DNA of 64,000 nt. It comes from Terrirhizobium terrae (GTDB lineage Bacteria; Pseudomonadota; Alphaproteobacteria; Rhizobiales; Rhizobiaceae). Below are positions 40,566 through 49,787 of this stretch, piece by piece. A model generated the notes under the pieces. It was given only the letters and a program-made list of their open reading frames with translations, was not told where the DNA came from and ran no database searches. The number at the start of each line of letters is the position of its first letter. The first letter of the stretch is position 1. The DNA is taken from contig NZ_CP104992.1 of assembly GCF_030323265.1 (NCBI RefSeq), positions 1,711,501 to 1,775,500 on the forward strand, read 5' to 3'. The position numbers and the translations under genes are program-made.

Positions 40566-41558
40566 ATGCCAAAGTTCGACGTGCTCGCGATCGGCAATGC
40601 GATTGTCGATATTCTCGCCCGCTGTGATGACAAGTTCCTTGAGGACAATGCGATCATAAAAGGGGCGATGAACCTCATCGATGCCGAGCGCGCCGAACTA
40701 CTTTATTCGAAGATGGGCCCGGCGGTGGAAGCTTCCGGCGGATCGGCCGGCAATACCGCGGCCGGCATTGCCGGCTTCGGCGGCAAGGCAGCCTATTTCG
40801 GCAAGGTCGCCGAAGATCAGCTGGGCGGCATCTTCCAGCACGATATCCGCGCCCAGGGCGTCCATTACCAGACCAAGCCCGAGGGCCAGAACCCGCCGAC
40901 CGCCCGCTCGATGATCTTCGTCACGCCGGATGGCGAGCGTTCGATGAACACCTATCTCGGTGCCTGCGTCGAACTCGGTCCCGAGCATGTCGAGCCTGAA
41001 GTCGTCGCCGAAGCAAAGGTCACCTATTTCGAAGGCTATCTGTGGGATCCGCCGCGTGCCAAGGAAGCGATCCGCGAGGCCGCCCGCATCGCCCATGAAA
41101 ACGGCCGCGAAGTGTCCATGACGCTCTCCGACCCGTTCTGCGTCGGCCGCTACCGCGCCGAATTTCTCGACCTGATGCGCTCAGGCACGGTCGACATCGT
41201 CTTCGCCAACAAGCAGGAACTGCTGTCGCTCTACGAGACGGAAGATTTCGAACTGGCACTCGGCAAGATCGCGGTCGATTGCAAGCTGGCTGCCGTCACG
41301 CTTTCGGAAGAGGGCGCGATGATCGTTCGCGGCAAGGAGCGGGTGAAGATCGATGCGTCCCCGATCGAGGAGCTGGTCGACACGACCGGTGCCGGCGATC
41401 TTTTCGCCTCGGGCTTCCTCTTCGGCTACACGCAGGATCGTTCGCTGGAAGATTGCGGCAAGCTCGGCTGCTTGGCAGCCGGGATCGTGATCCAGCAGAT
41501 CGGCCCGCGTCCTATGGCGTCGCTGAAGGAAGCGGCTGCCGAAGCCGGCCTTATTTAA
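40566..41558 (+). CDS. adenosine kinase (PfkB/ribokinase family)
   Basis: Phosphorylates adenosine to AMP with ATP, a salvage step that also clears adenosine from S-adenosylhomocysteine. 330 residues with GNAIVDILA, GGSAGNTAAGIA (substrate motif), the N-x-x-E NKQE, and the PfkB signature DTTGAGDLFASGFLFG with the catalytic Asp. The C-terminus overlaps the convergent SH3 gene by 8 bp. Confidence 0.92.
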   Translation: MPKFDVLAIGNAIVDILARCDDKFLEDNAIIKGAMNLIDAERAELLYSKMGPAVEASGGSAGNTAAGIAGFGGKAAYFGKVAEDQLGGIFQHDIRAQGVHYQTKPEGQNPPTARSMIFVTPDGERSMNTYLGACVELGPEHVEPEVVAEAKVTYFEGYLWDPPRAKEAIREAARIAHENGREVSMTLSDPFCVGRYRAEFLDLMRSGTVDIVFANKQELLSLYETEDFELALGKIAVDCKLAAVTLSEEGAMIVRGKERVKIDASPIEELVDTTGAGDLFASGFLFGYTQDRSLEDCGKLGCLAAGIVIQQIGPRPMASLKEAAAEAGLI

Positions 41559-42093
41559 AGGCTTCGCCCGGGTAGACGCCCCAGACCTCTGCCTGGGCGA
41601 CCCAGCCCTCGGTGCCATTCGTCTCCGCATGGCACCAGTCGCCGTTGCATTCCTGGATATTGAGCTGAACGCCGGGCTGCAGCTTGGCGATGACGTTGCT
41701 GGAGCTCTGTGGGTCCCGGCGCATACTGACGTAGACGTCGTCGCCCTTGCCGCGCATCCACGGAGCGGCGACGGCGGTTCTTTCGCCGGAAAGTAGGGCC
41801 TGGTTCACCCAGCCTTCGGTGCCTTCCGCATCGCGAACCCGGCGCCAGTTGTCATATTCCTGGATGATTTCCATCGGCGTCCCGGACTTCATGTACATCC
41901 AGGAAACCGCATAGTCCGTGCTCGGGCCGATGCGGATATTGACCTTTTTCGATTTCAGGCTGACGAATCGCGGCAGCGGCAGGCCACTCGGTCCCTTGGC
42001 CGCGCCCTGTGCATAGACAGGTGCGATAGCCGAGAGCGCGGCAATGGCCGGGAAGCAGATGATGGTGAGAATGATGATGGCGAGGCGGCGCAT
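41551..42093 (-). CDS. exported bacterial SH3 domain protein
   Basis: A periplasmic protein of 180 residues: a signal peptide (LAIIILTIICFPAIAALSAIAPVYA), then two SH3-like repeats, KVNIRIGPSTDYAVSWMYMKSG...GTEGWVNQ and VYVSMRRDPQSSSNVIAKLQPG...GTEGWVAQAEVWG. Such domains bind peptidoglycan or proteins in the envelope. No linked genes; the function is not known. Confidence 0.88.
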   Translation of the reverse strand: MRRLAIIILTIICFPAIAALSAIAPVYAQGAAKGPSGLPLPRFVSLKSKKVNIRIGPSTDYAVSWMYMKSGTPMEIIQEYDNWRRVRDAEGTEGWVNQALLSGERTAVAAPWMRGKGDDVYVSMRRDPQSSSNVIAKLQPGVQLNIQECNGDWCHAETNGTEGWVAQAEVWGVYPGEAFK

Positions 42094-42248
42094 GGGCGAA
42101 GATCCGGGCTGATATTCCTGAAGCCGTGCCGCCAGATCTCCGCGAGGTTTTAATTGTCTTCGCCGATTGGTCTGGTAGAACGCCCAAGGGATAGATCGAC
42201 TATCGCGCGACTTGGTTAACGACTTGCTAAAAGCTCCGGTTCGGATTG

Positions 42249-43253
42249 ATGACGGCGAAGAAAAGACCCAAGGTTTACATTACCCGCAAACTGCCCGATG
42301 CCGTCGAGACACGCATGCGGGAGCTGTTCGATGCCGAGCTCAATATCGATGATCGGCCGCGTTCGCGCGAGGAACTGGCAGCCGCCATGGCCACGGCCGA
42401 CGTCCTCGTGCCGACCGTCACCGACCGCATCGACGCGACGCTGATCGCCGGGGCCGGGCCGCAGCTCAAACTGATCGCCTGCTTCTCCAACGGAACCGAT
42501 CATGTCGATATCGATGCGGCGGCGGAGAAAGGCATCACGGTCACCAATACGCCGAACGTGCTGACCGAGGACACGGCCGACATGACGATGGCGCTGATCC
42601 TTGCCGTCAACCGTCGGCTGGCGGAGGGCTCGCGTATCCTCACCGACAATCCCGGCGAATGGGCCGGATGGGCCCCGACCTGGATGCTCGGGCGGCGCAT
42701 ATGGGGCAAGCGCATTGGCATTGTCGGCATGGGTCGCATCGGCACGGCGGTCGCGCGGCGCGCCAAGGCTTTCGGCCTGTCGATCCACTATCACAACCGC
42801 AAGCGCGCCAATCCGGCGACCGAAGAAGAGCTTGAGGCCACCTATTGGGACAGTCTGGACCAGATGCTGGCGCGGGTCGACGTCGTCTCGGTCAACTGCC
42901 CGTCGACGCCCGCGACCTATCATCTTCTCTCGGCCCGAAGGCTGGCTCTGATGCAGCCGACATCGATCATCGTCAACACGTCTCGCGGCGACATCATCGA
43001 CGAGGCAGCGATGATCAAGCTGCTGCAGGAAGACAAGATCGCCGGCGCCGGCCTCGACGTCTATCAGAACGAGCCGGCAGTCAATCCGAAGCTCATCAAG
43101 CTCGCCAATCAGGGCCGGGTGGTGCTTTTGCCGCATATGGGCTCGGCGACGATCGAAGGCCGTATCGACATGGGTGACAAGGTGATCATCAACATCCGCA
43201 CTCTTTTTGACGGTCACCGCCCGCCGAACCGCGTTCTTCCGGGCCGCAACTGA
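42249..43253 (+). CDS. D-2-hydroxyacid dehydrogenase (glyoxylate/hydroxypyruvate reductase type)
   Basis: An NAD(P)H-dependent reductase of 2-oxo acids, 334 residues. It has GIVGMGRIGTAVARRAKAFG (Rossmann loop), NTSRGDIIDEAAM with the catalytic Arg region, the Glu in GLDVYQNEP, and the catalytic His in LLPHMGSAT. ATG 42249 is the likely start; a TTG three bases earlier is in frame. It converges with the acetyltransferase gene (12 bp). Confidence 0.92.
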   Translation: MTAKKRPKVYITRKLPDAVETRMRELFDAELNIDDRPRSREELAAAMATADVLVPTVTDRIDATLIAGAGPQLKLIACFSNGTDHVDIDAAAEKGITVTNTPNVLTEDTADMTMALILAVNRRLAEGSRILTDNPGEWAGWAPTWMLGRRIWGKRIGIVGMGRIGTAVARRAKAFGLSIHYHNRKRANPATEEELEATYWDSLDQMLARVDVVSVNCPSTPATYHLLSARRLALMQPTSIIVNTSRGDIIDEAAMIKLLQEDKIAGAGLDVYQNEPAVNPKLIKLANQGRVVLLPHMGSATIEGRIDMGDKVIINIRTLFDGHRPPNRVLPGRN

Positions 43254-43265
43254 CCGCAATCGCGG

Positions 43266-43736
43266 TCAAGCGATGTCCTTACGCATCTCGATGAAGGTTT
43301 TGCGGTTGAAACCTGAATGGGATTTTTCAGCGGACTTGAAGAAGCCCCAGCGGCTGAAAGTCGTATGGTTGCCGACGAGTTCGATGCGGGTTTCCAGTCG
43401 CAGCGCCGGCAATTGAAGGGATTTGGCAATCTCTTCCGCGACGTCCAGCAATTTACGGCCGAGGCCCTTGCCCTGCGCGCTCGGTGCGACCGCCAGCTTG
43501 CCGACATAGAGGGTCTTGTCTTCCGGCTTCAGGAACATGCAGCCGACGATCTTGCCTTCGGAAAGCGCGACGAAACCGATCTCATCCTTGGCCTTCTGCG
43601 CCAGCGAGGCAAGTGTCAGCCGATGCGCGGAAGAGGGCGGGTCGATGACCCCGTCCATATAGGCGAAGGAAGTGAGGATGAGGGCGAGAAGCTCGTCCCA
43701 GCGGCTGAAATTGCTGTCGATCCTGACGATCTCCAT
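43266..43736 (-). CDS. GNAT family N-acetyltransferase
   Basis: A 156-residue acetyltransferase with the acetyl-CoA loop VAPSAQGKGLGRKLLD (motif A) and the preceding strand KTLYVGKLAV. The substrate is unknown. The ATG overlaps the moeB stop once the moeB frame is repaired (TGATG), so the two genes are coupled. Confidence 0.9.
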   Translation of the reverse strand: MEIVRIDSNFSRWDELLALILTSFAYMDGVIDPPSSAHRLTLASLAQKAKDEIGFVALSEGKIVGCMFLKPEDKTLYVGKLAVAPSAQGKGLGRKLLDVAEEIAKSLQLPALRLETRIELVGNHTTFSRWGFFKSAEKSHSGFNRKTFIEMRKDIA

Positions 43737-44556
43737 CACTCGGCCGCCGCTTTCTGTACCCGCTTGTACTTGATCACGTCGAACCGGGCGGACAGGGATC
43801 GTAGAGCATCAGCCTGCCGACAAGCGGCTCGCCGATGCCGGTGACGAGCTTGATCACCTCCATCGCCATCAACGTGCCGATCACGCCCGTCAGAGCGCCG
43901 ACCACGCCGGTTTCGGCGCAGGCGGGTATCAGGCCCTCCGGCGGCTTTTCGGGAAACAGATCGCGATAGCCCGGATTGAGCACGCCATTGGCGCCGGTCT
44001 CATAGGGTTTCAAGACGGTGAGCGATCCGTCGAAACGCCCGACGGCACCAGTCACGAGAGGAATACCGGCTTCCTCCGCCGCGTCCGCCGCTGCATAGCG
44101 CGTGTCGAAATTGTCGGATCCGTCGACGAGAAGATCGAAACGGTGCAGGTGATACCGCGCCCATTCGGCGGAAAAGCGTTCCTCGAAATTGACGGTTCGG
44201 ACATGCGGGTTGAGGCGGGCGATCTTTTCGCGGGCGCTGATTGTCTTCATCTCGCCGATCGTGCCCGTGTCGTGGATGACCTGACGCTGCAGGTTGGAGA
44301 GCGAGACGCGGTCGTCATCGACGATGCCGATCGTGCCGATGCCGGCGGCCGCCAGATATTCGAGAATCGGAGCGCCGAGACCGCCGGCGCCGATCACCAG
44401 CACGCGGGCATTCTTCAGCTTCTGCTGACCGGTGCCGCCGATTTCCGGCAAGAGGATATGGCGGCGATAGCGCTCGATCTCATCTTTCGTGAGCGGGTCG
44501 GCTGTCGATTTTGGGGGCTGATTTTCCATGGACACGATCATAGCATTGCCGGACAT
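43736..44556 (-). CDS. moeB: molybdopterin-synthase adenylyltransferase (MoeB/ThiF/HesA), frameshifted at the C-terminus
   Basis: Adenylates the C-terminus of a sulfur-carrier protein (MoaD or ThiS). Visible: the nucleotide loop GAGGLGAPILEYLAAAGIG, DDDRVSLSNLQRQ, LLVDGSDNFDTRY and IPACAETGVVGALTGVIG. The frame as given ends with DPCPPGST; adding one base near 43795-43799 gives the family end LYDALSARFDVIKYKRVQKAAAE and a TGA at 43736-43738. The CxxC zinc pairs of E. coli MoeB are not seen. ATG 44556 or ATG 44529 could be the start. Confidence 0.88.
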
Positions 44557-44594
44557 TGCGGGTAAGCTGCCTGAATTGATGGGTATCGGCCTTA

Positions 44595-45725
44595 TTAGGT
44601 ATCCGCGGTCACACTGCCGTGGCTGACGGTGAAGAACTGCGCCCGATCGCCGAGCGCCGAGAACATCGACCGGTCGGTGCCGGTCATGAAGGATTGTCCG
44701 CCGAGACCATCGACGAGGTCGAACAGGGTCGCCCGCCGGCCCTCGTCCAGATGGGCGGCGATCTCGTCGAGCAGCAGGATCGGGGCATAGCCGGTCATGT
44801 CCGCGGTCAGCCGGGCATGGGCGAGGATGAGGCCGATCAGCAGGGCCTTCTGCTCACCGGTCGAACAGCGCGCCGCCTCGATGTCCTTCTGCCCATGACG
44901 GACGAGCAGGTCGACACGATGCGGGCCTTCGAGCGTGCGGCCGGCGGCGGCGTCGCGGCCACGGCCGTTGCGCAGCATCTCGAGATAGTGGTCCTCCAGA
45001 TCGGCGGCCGGTCGATCCATGCTGCCGTCCATGAACCCTTCAAGCGCGAGCACCGGGGTCGGGAAGGGCGTTTCGTCCGAATTTGCCGATAGTGTCTGCA
45101 AGAGGCCGAGCATTTCATGCCGCGCAGCGGCCATGGCGATACCGAGTTCGGCCATCTGCGCCTCGATCGCGGTCAGCCAGGCCGGGTCGAAACGGCCCTC
45201 GGAGAGAAGCTTGTTGCGGCTGCGCATGGCGCGTTCGAAATCGCTGGCGCGCCTGCCATGAGCCGGATCGAGCGACAGGACGAGCCGGTCGAGGAAGCGC
45301 CGCCGATCAGAGGACGAACCGGTAAAGAGCCCGTCCATGGAAGGCGTCAGCCAGAGCACGTTGAGATGATCGGACAGCTCTTCCGTCGATTTAGCCGGCG
45401 TGCCGTTGAGGCGGACCTTGCGGCTAACGCTCTCACCATCGCCGGGCTCGATCCCGGTGCCGATCGCCACTTCGCCATCCATGCCGTCGACATCGGCGAA
45501 GATGGTGAAGCCGGCATCGGCCCCGACCTTGGTGACGTCGGTCAGCACGGCGCGGCGAAAACCGCGGCCTGGCGACAGGAAGGAGACGGCCTCGAGCAGG
45601 TTGGTCTTACCGGCACCGTTCTCGCCCGTCAGCACCACATGCCGGCCGTCGAGCGTAAGCGAGATCGCCGCATAATTGCGGAAATCCGTGAGCTTCAGCC
45701 GGGTAAGGGAAGTTTTCTGCGCCAT
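44595..45725 (-). CDS. recF: DNA replication/repair protein RecF
   Basis: An SMC-like ATPase that guides RecA loading at single-strand gaps. ATG 45725 (MAQKTSLTRLKLTDFRNYA), 376 residues. Walker A is GENGAGKTNLLEAV near residues 33-46, the signature is CSTGEQKALLIGLILA, and Walker B is LLLDEIAAHLD. As in other rhizobia it is not next to dnaN and gyrB. Upstream is a 180-bp divergent region shared with the cupin gene. Confidence 0.95.
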   Translation of the reverse strand: MAQKTSLTRLKLTDFRNYAAISLTLDGRHVVLTGENGAGKTNLLEAVSFLSPGRGFRRAVLTDVTKVGADAGFTIFADVDGMDGEVAIGTGIEPGDGESVSRKVRLNGTPAKSTEELSDHLNVLWLTPSMDGLFTGSSSDRRRFLDRLVLSLDPAHGRRASDFERAMRSRNKLLSEGRFDPAWLTAIEAQMAELGIAMAAARHEMLGLLQTLSANSDETPFPTPVLALEGFMDGSMDRPAADLEDHYLEMLRNGRGRDAAAGRTLEGPHRVDLLVRHGQKDIEAARCSTGEQKALLIGLILAHARLTADMTGYAPILLLDEIAAHLDEGRRATLFDLVDGLGGQSFMTGTDRSMFSALGDRAQFFTVSHGSVTADT

Positions 45726-45905
45726 CGGGGCCTGCGGTTTGTCGTTGGCCAAGGAGCTAAGGATTATGGAGGGCGATGGCAAGGCTTGTGTTGAAGTGGG
45801 GAGGGTTTGTGGGGTGCCGTACCCTCGCCAACAAAATCGGCACTTAGCTTTAGCTAGGTGGCTCGTGATATTATCCCCCTCTCAGAGAGCCGGAAGGAGG
45901 TTCCT

Positions 45906-46439
45906 ATGACAGACCCGCAGCGCCCGGACTTCATTCGCCACTGGAGCGAGTTGGAAAATCAGACGGAAAGGCATTATAGCGGCGATGACGAGCCGATGGG
46001 CTTCAGTGCGTCGCTTGCCCGGCGTTTCGGCCTGACCAAGCTCGGCATCCATCACCATCGTCTGCCACCTGGCCGTCGTTCATCCTTTCCCCATGCGGAA
46101 AGCCACGAAGAGGAATTCGTCTACGTGATCGAAGGAAGGCCTGATGTCTGGCTGGATGGCGTGTTGCACCCGCTGAAGCCCGGCGATTCCGTCGGCTTTC
46201 CGGCCGGCACCGGCATCGCCCACAGCTTCATCAACAATAGCGACGGGGATGTGTGCCTGCTGGTGGTGGGCGAAGCCAACAAGGACGAAAACCGCATAGT
46301 TTACCCGAAGAACCCTGCGCAGAAGGCGGGCCGTCCGGATTACTGGGATGACGCGCCGCTGCGTCCTCTCGGAGATCACGACGGGTTGCCGGACGTAGTG
46401 CGGCAATGGAAGACGGCCAAGGAGCATGAGAATGACTGA
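45906..46439 (+). CDS. cupin domain protein
   Basis: A single-domain cupin of 177 residues. Metal-binding motif 1 is PHAESHEEEFVYVIEGRPDVW, motif 2 GDSVGFPAGTGIAHSFIN. The ATG has the strong site GGAAGGAGGTTCCT before it. Its 3' end overlaps slyX by 8 bp, so both are in one operon. The substrate is unknown. Confidence 0.88.
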   Translation: MTDPQRPDFIRHWSELENQTERHYSGDDEPMGFSASLARRFGLTKLGIHHHRLPPGRRSSFPHAESHEEEFVYVIEGRPDVWLDGVLHPLKPGDSVGFPAGTGIAHSFINNSDGDVCLLVVGEANKDENRIVYPKNPAQKAGRPDYWDDAPLRPLGDHDGLPDVVRQWKTAKEHEND

Positions 46440-46638
46440 CGAGACGAGACTGGTGCAGCTGGAAGAGCTTGCTGCCCACCAGGCCAAGGTGATCGAGGAG
46501 TTGTCCGATCAGTTGGCCGAGCAGTGGAAGGTGGTGGAGCAGACCCGCGCCAAGCTGGATCGGCTGACCGAGCGTTTTCTCACGCTGGAGGAAAGCTCCC
46601 TGGACGCCCCTGCGATCACCCGGCCGCCGCATTACTGA
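46432..46638 (+). CDS. slyX: SlyX family protein
   Basis: A 68-residue coiled-coil protein (LVQLEELAAHQAKVIEELSDQLAEQWK) ending with the SlyX C-terminal signature RPPHY. Its function is unknown. It overlaps the end of the cupin gene and its stop abuts the convergent ltrA. Confidence 0.9.
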   Translation: MTDETRLVQLEELAAHQAKVIEELSDQLAEQWKVVEQTRAKLDRLTERFLTLEESSLDAPAITRPPHY

Positions 46639-47833
46639 TCAGGCCGCATCCCGCCGGAAGTGGCGCAGCGCCACATATTCCCACAGCGCGACGGTGAAGA
46701 GAATGGCGACGGCGAGGAATTGGATGGTCACGTTCTCGGCATGGGGAACGACCAGGAAACAGCCGGCGGCGAGCGCGATGCCGACGGCGTGCGACCATGG
46801 TACCATGCGCGACGCGACGATCTTCATCCACATCGTGCCGGCCAGGAACAGGATCGGCCCTCCGAGAATGGCGAGCGCGTGGTTGAAGGCGCCCTTTTCA
46901 TGGGGGTGGGTAATCGAAAAATCCTCGCCGACGGCGGCCAGAATGATGCCGGCGACGATCGGCAGATGGCCGTAGGTGAAGAGATGGTGGGCGGTGGTCT
47001 GCGGCTCGCTCGTCTCCTCCGCCGTTTCCGAGGCCTTCTCCTGGCCCTCGTGGAAATAGATCCACCACATCAACACGGTGGCTAGAAAAGCGCCGACCAG
47101 CACGATGAAGACGATGGCCCCGCCATCTGCGTGGCTGGAGACGGTCTTGCCCGTCGTGAGGATCGTCTCGCCGAGCGCGATGATGACGAAAAGCGCACAG
47201 CGTTCGGCCAGATGCTCGCCATTGACGTCGAGCGTTTCCGGTGGTGATGCGCCGATGCCGGGAAGCCAGTAGCGGAGTATCGGCGCCGCATATTCGATGG
47301 CGAGCGCGATGATCCAGAACAGCGCCCGGCTTTCCGGGCCGACCAGGCCGCCGCCGATCCAGAAGGCGCCCGACACGAGCAGCCAGACGGTGATGCGCAC
47401 GAAGGTCATGAAGGAGGCGTCATCGGTGCCCTTGAAGGCATAGAGCGCAAAGAGCGAGCGGCTGAGCTGCATCAAGGCATAGGCGAGCGCAAAGACGATG
47501 CCCGCCTCCTCGAAGGCCTTGGGCAGCGCGATCGCCATGACGACGCCGAGGAACATCAGCCCGAACAGCAGGAGCCGCACCGGCACGATCTCGGCATTGA
47601 GCAGGTTGGTCACCCATGTCGTGTGGATCCACACCCACCAGAGCGCGAAGATGAAGATCAGCGCGTCGAAAGCGATGCCGAAGGAGAAGTCGGCAGCTAG
47701 CGTTTGGGAGAGCTGGATCAGCGCGAAGACGAAGACGAGGTCGAAGAACAGCTCCGGGAAGCTTGCCTTCGTCGATTCTGTGGTCATCCCGGCGAAGCCA
47801 GTGATGCTTGCTGTCCGTGTCCGTCGCGGCCAT
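46639..47833 (-). CDS. low temperature requirement protein A (LtrA), frameshifted near the N-terminus
   Basis: A membrane protein of the LtrA family, about 397 residues with some 12 membrane segments, beginning with FPELFFDLVFVFALIQLS and containing the conserved ERCALFVIIALGETIL. Function is not established; named from Listeria growth in the cold. ATG 47833 has a fair ribosome binding site (GAGGGATATGA) and reads MAATDTDSKHHWLRR, but the family core is in another frame. The frames can be joined by removing one base beside the GAATC at 47774-47778, giving HESTKASFPELFF. If there is no error, the start would be ATG 47787. Confidence 0.85.
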
Positions 47834-48028
47834 TCATATCCCTCTGCCCTGCCGGCGTAATGTCCGGTGATCCGGCATCTATGTAGGGCGCAGTTATGAA
47901 AGGAGGGGAGGGCGGTTTGCGATTGTTTCGCCCGTGCCGGATTGACCGACGTCAAGTCAGCCTCGGGCGAAGCTGCTAGCGCTTGACGGTCGGATTTTGC
48001 CGATATCGCCAAAGGGGATATTTCGATC

Positions 48029-48613
48029 GTGACAGTTCTGCAGTTCGCCCTCGCGATCCTTCTTCTCCTCTGCACGCCGGGACCGACCAATACGCTGATG
48101 GCGCTTGGCGGTTATGCGCGTGGCTGGCTGCGGGCGCTGCCCCTGATCGGCGGCGAACTCGCGGGCTATCTGGCGGTGATCGTGCCGGTCGCGACGCTTG
48201 CGGCGCCTTTCTTCCAGGCCTATCCGCAGGCCTCGCTTGCCGCAAAGGGCGCGGCGGTCGCCTGGGTTCTGTATCTCAGTGTCCGGCTGTGGACTTCGGC
48301 GAAAAAGCCGGCGGAGGAGGCGCAGGAGATTTCCGTCCGCCAGGTCTTCGTCACGACGGTGCTCAATCCCAAGGCGCTGATCATCGCGCTGGTGATCATT
48401 CCCGATGGTGATCCGTTCGCGCTGCTGCGTTGGCTCATCCTGTTTGCCGGTCTCGTGCTTTGCGCTGCCAATGGCTGGATCCTGTTCGGTCAACTGATGC
48501 GCGGCACGGGTGGGTTTGCGCTCAAGCCGGTTGTGATCCGGAGGGTAGCGGCCGCCTGCCTGCTGCTTTTCGCGATGGTACTTGCGAGCTCCTCGCTTCA
48601 GGCGCTGGCTTGA
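48029..48613 (+). CDS. LysE family translocator
   Basis: A 194-residue exporter of the LysE/RhtB superfamily. It begins VLQFALAILLLLCTPGPTNTLMALGGYARG with the PGP(T)NT motif, has about six membrane segments and the conserved TTVLNPKALI. GTG start. It is divergent from ltrA and converges with the TetR gene (12 bp). Related to the one at 32138 only by family. Confidence 0.88.
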   Translation: MTVLQFALAILLLLCTPGPTNTLMALGGYARGWLRALPLIGGELAGYLAVIVPVATLAAPFFQAYPQASLAAKGAAVAWVLYLSVRLWTSAKKPAEEAQEISVRQVFVTTVLNPKALIIALVIIPDGDPFALLRWLILFAGLVLCAANGWILFGQLMRGTGGFALKPVVIRRVAAACLLLFAMVLASSSLQALA

Positions 48614-48625
48614 GGCGAGCTTCCG

Positions 48626-49243
48626 CTACTTTCTCGTCTTAAAGCCCATGCAGATCAGCCGGACGGCTTCTTCGAGCTGACCGGGATCCTCGTCCAGCCG
48701 GTCGGTCAGCAGCCGCTGCCAGGCAAAGCTCGTGACGACCTCCATGGCGAGTTTCGGTTCCACCCAGCCGGCCACCTCGCCGCGCGCCTTGGCGCGGCGG
48801 AACATCTCGCCGCCCTGGTCGTAGCGGTCCTCCATATAGGCGGCGAGCGCCTGACGGGTGGTCGGGTCCGACTGCGCTTCGGCGATGACCGAGCGAAACA
48901 CGTCGCCAGCATGGCCGGTGTACCAGTAATTGAACAGCCCGCTCAGCAGCGTAAAGACATCGCCTTCGATACTGCCGGTATCGGGCGCGATCGTGTTGGT
49001 GCCAGACGCATCGTATTTCTGCCGCTGATAGACGTCGAGCAGCAGGGCGGCACGGCTCGGCCACCAGCGATAGATTGTCGGCTTGCCCGCATGGGCCCGC
49101 CGTGCCACCGCCTCGATCGAGAAGGCGCCGAAGCCGCCCTCGACCAGGATGTCTTCGGCCGCCTGTAGGATGGCTTCCTGGCTTGCCGGATTGCGCTGCG
49201 AGCCGATCGAGGTGCGCCGCATCTCAGCCGTGTTGCCGGTCAT
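48626..49243 (-). CDS. TetR/AcrR family transcriptional regulator
   Basis: A 205-residue repressor. The N-terminal helix-turn-helix runs from AILQAAEDILVEGGFGAFSIEAVARRAHAGKPTIYRWWPSRAAL; the ligand domain follows. It is divergent from the small membrane protein gene at 49360. The gap holds two related inverted repeats that are good operator candidates, so it probably controls itself and that gene. Confidence 0.93.
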   Translation of the reverse strand: MTGNTAEMRRTSIGSQRNPASQEAILQAAEDILVEGGFGAFSIEAVARRAHAGKPTIYRWWPSRAALLLDVYQRQKYDASGTNTIAPDTGSIEGDVFTLLSGLFNYWYTGHAGDVFRSVIAEAQSDPTTRQALAAYMEDRYDQGGEMFRRAKARGEVAGWVEPKLAMEVVTSFAWQRLLTDRLDEDPGQLEEAVRLICMGFKTRK

Positions 49244-49293
49244 GTCATCCTCCCATCAGTCTTCGGCAGCAATCATAGCAAATTTATCGCTTG

Positions 49294-49314
49294 AACGAAA
49301 CGGCGCGTTTCGTT
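49294..49314. promoter_or_regulatory. TetR operator candidate 1
   Basis: AACGAAACG, GCG, CGTTTCGTT: a perfect 9-bp inverted repeat with a 3-base centre, 51 bp before the TetR start. Confidence 0.75.
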
Positions 49315-49328
49315 ATATCGATCATGTG

Positions 49329-49349
49329 AACGAAACGATCCGTTTCTAT
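49329..49349. promoter_or_regulatory. TetR operator candidate 2
   Basis: AACGAAACG, ATC, CGTTTCTAT: the left half equals operator 1 and the right half matches in six of nine bases. The centres are 35 bp apart, and it ends 10 bp before the ATG of the small membrane protein gene, overlapping its leader. Confidence 0.7.
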
Positions 49350-49359
49350 GGAGGCCTGC

Positions 49360-49696
49360 ATGAGCAATTCCCCGAAACATGTGGCAACCGAGGAAGAAGA
49401 ACTCGTCGAAATGTTGGAAGAGGCGGAACTGGAACTGCCGCCGAGCCCCGCACCGCGCCCGAACCCGTCAAAGCTGAGATCTCGCGCTGCTGATGGTGGT
49501 CGCGGTCTACCCGATCATCACCCTGCTGCTCTATGTGGTCATGCCGCTGACGGCGAACTGGGCGATCTGGCACCGGACGCTGGTGATCGCGCCGATCATG
49601 GTGTTCTCGATCGTCTTTTTCGTCTCGCCCACGGTCAACCGCCATTTCGGCTGGTTCGTCGCGGGCCTGCCCATGCCGCGCCGACAACGGGCGTGA
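49360..49696 (+). CDS. small two-helix membrane protein, frameshifted
   Basis: About 112 residues when repaired. The N-terminal part is acidic (EEEELVEMLEEAELELPP), the second half has two membrane helices (LLMVVAVYPIITLLLYVVMPL; TLVIAPIMVFSIVFFVSP) and ends FGWFVAGLPMPRRQRA. The frame breaks at GATCTC 49478-49483, where GACTC or GATTC would give KLRLALLMV. ATG 49360 follows GGAGG. Its function is not known; it is the likely target of the divergent TetR protein and could be a small efflux or envelope component. Confidence 0.75.
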
Positions 49697-49724
49697 ACCC
49701 CGGCATTCCGCAATCCTGCGCATG

Positions 49725-49762
49725 AAAAAGCCGCCCGTTAGGATGTCTCATCGGACGGCTTT
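49725..49762. terminator. terminator between the small membrane gene and dnaJ
   Basis: AAAAAGCCGCCCG (49725-49737) pairs, with one bulge, with CGGACGGCTTT (49752-49762). A and T runs at both ends suggest use from both directions. It serves dnaJ from the right. Confidence 0.65.
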
Positions 49763-49787
49763 CAATTTCGCAGCGATGTCGCGCTGA

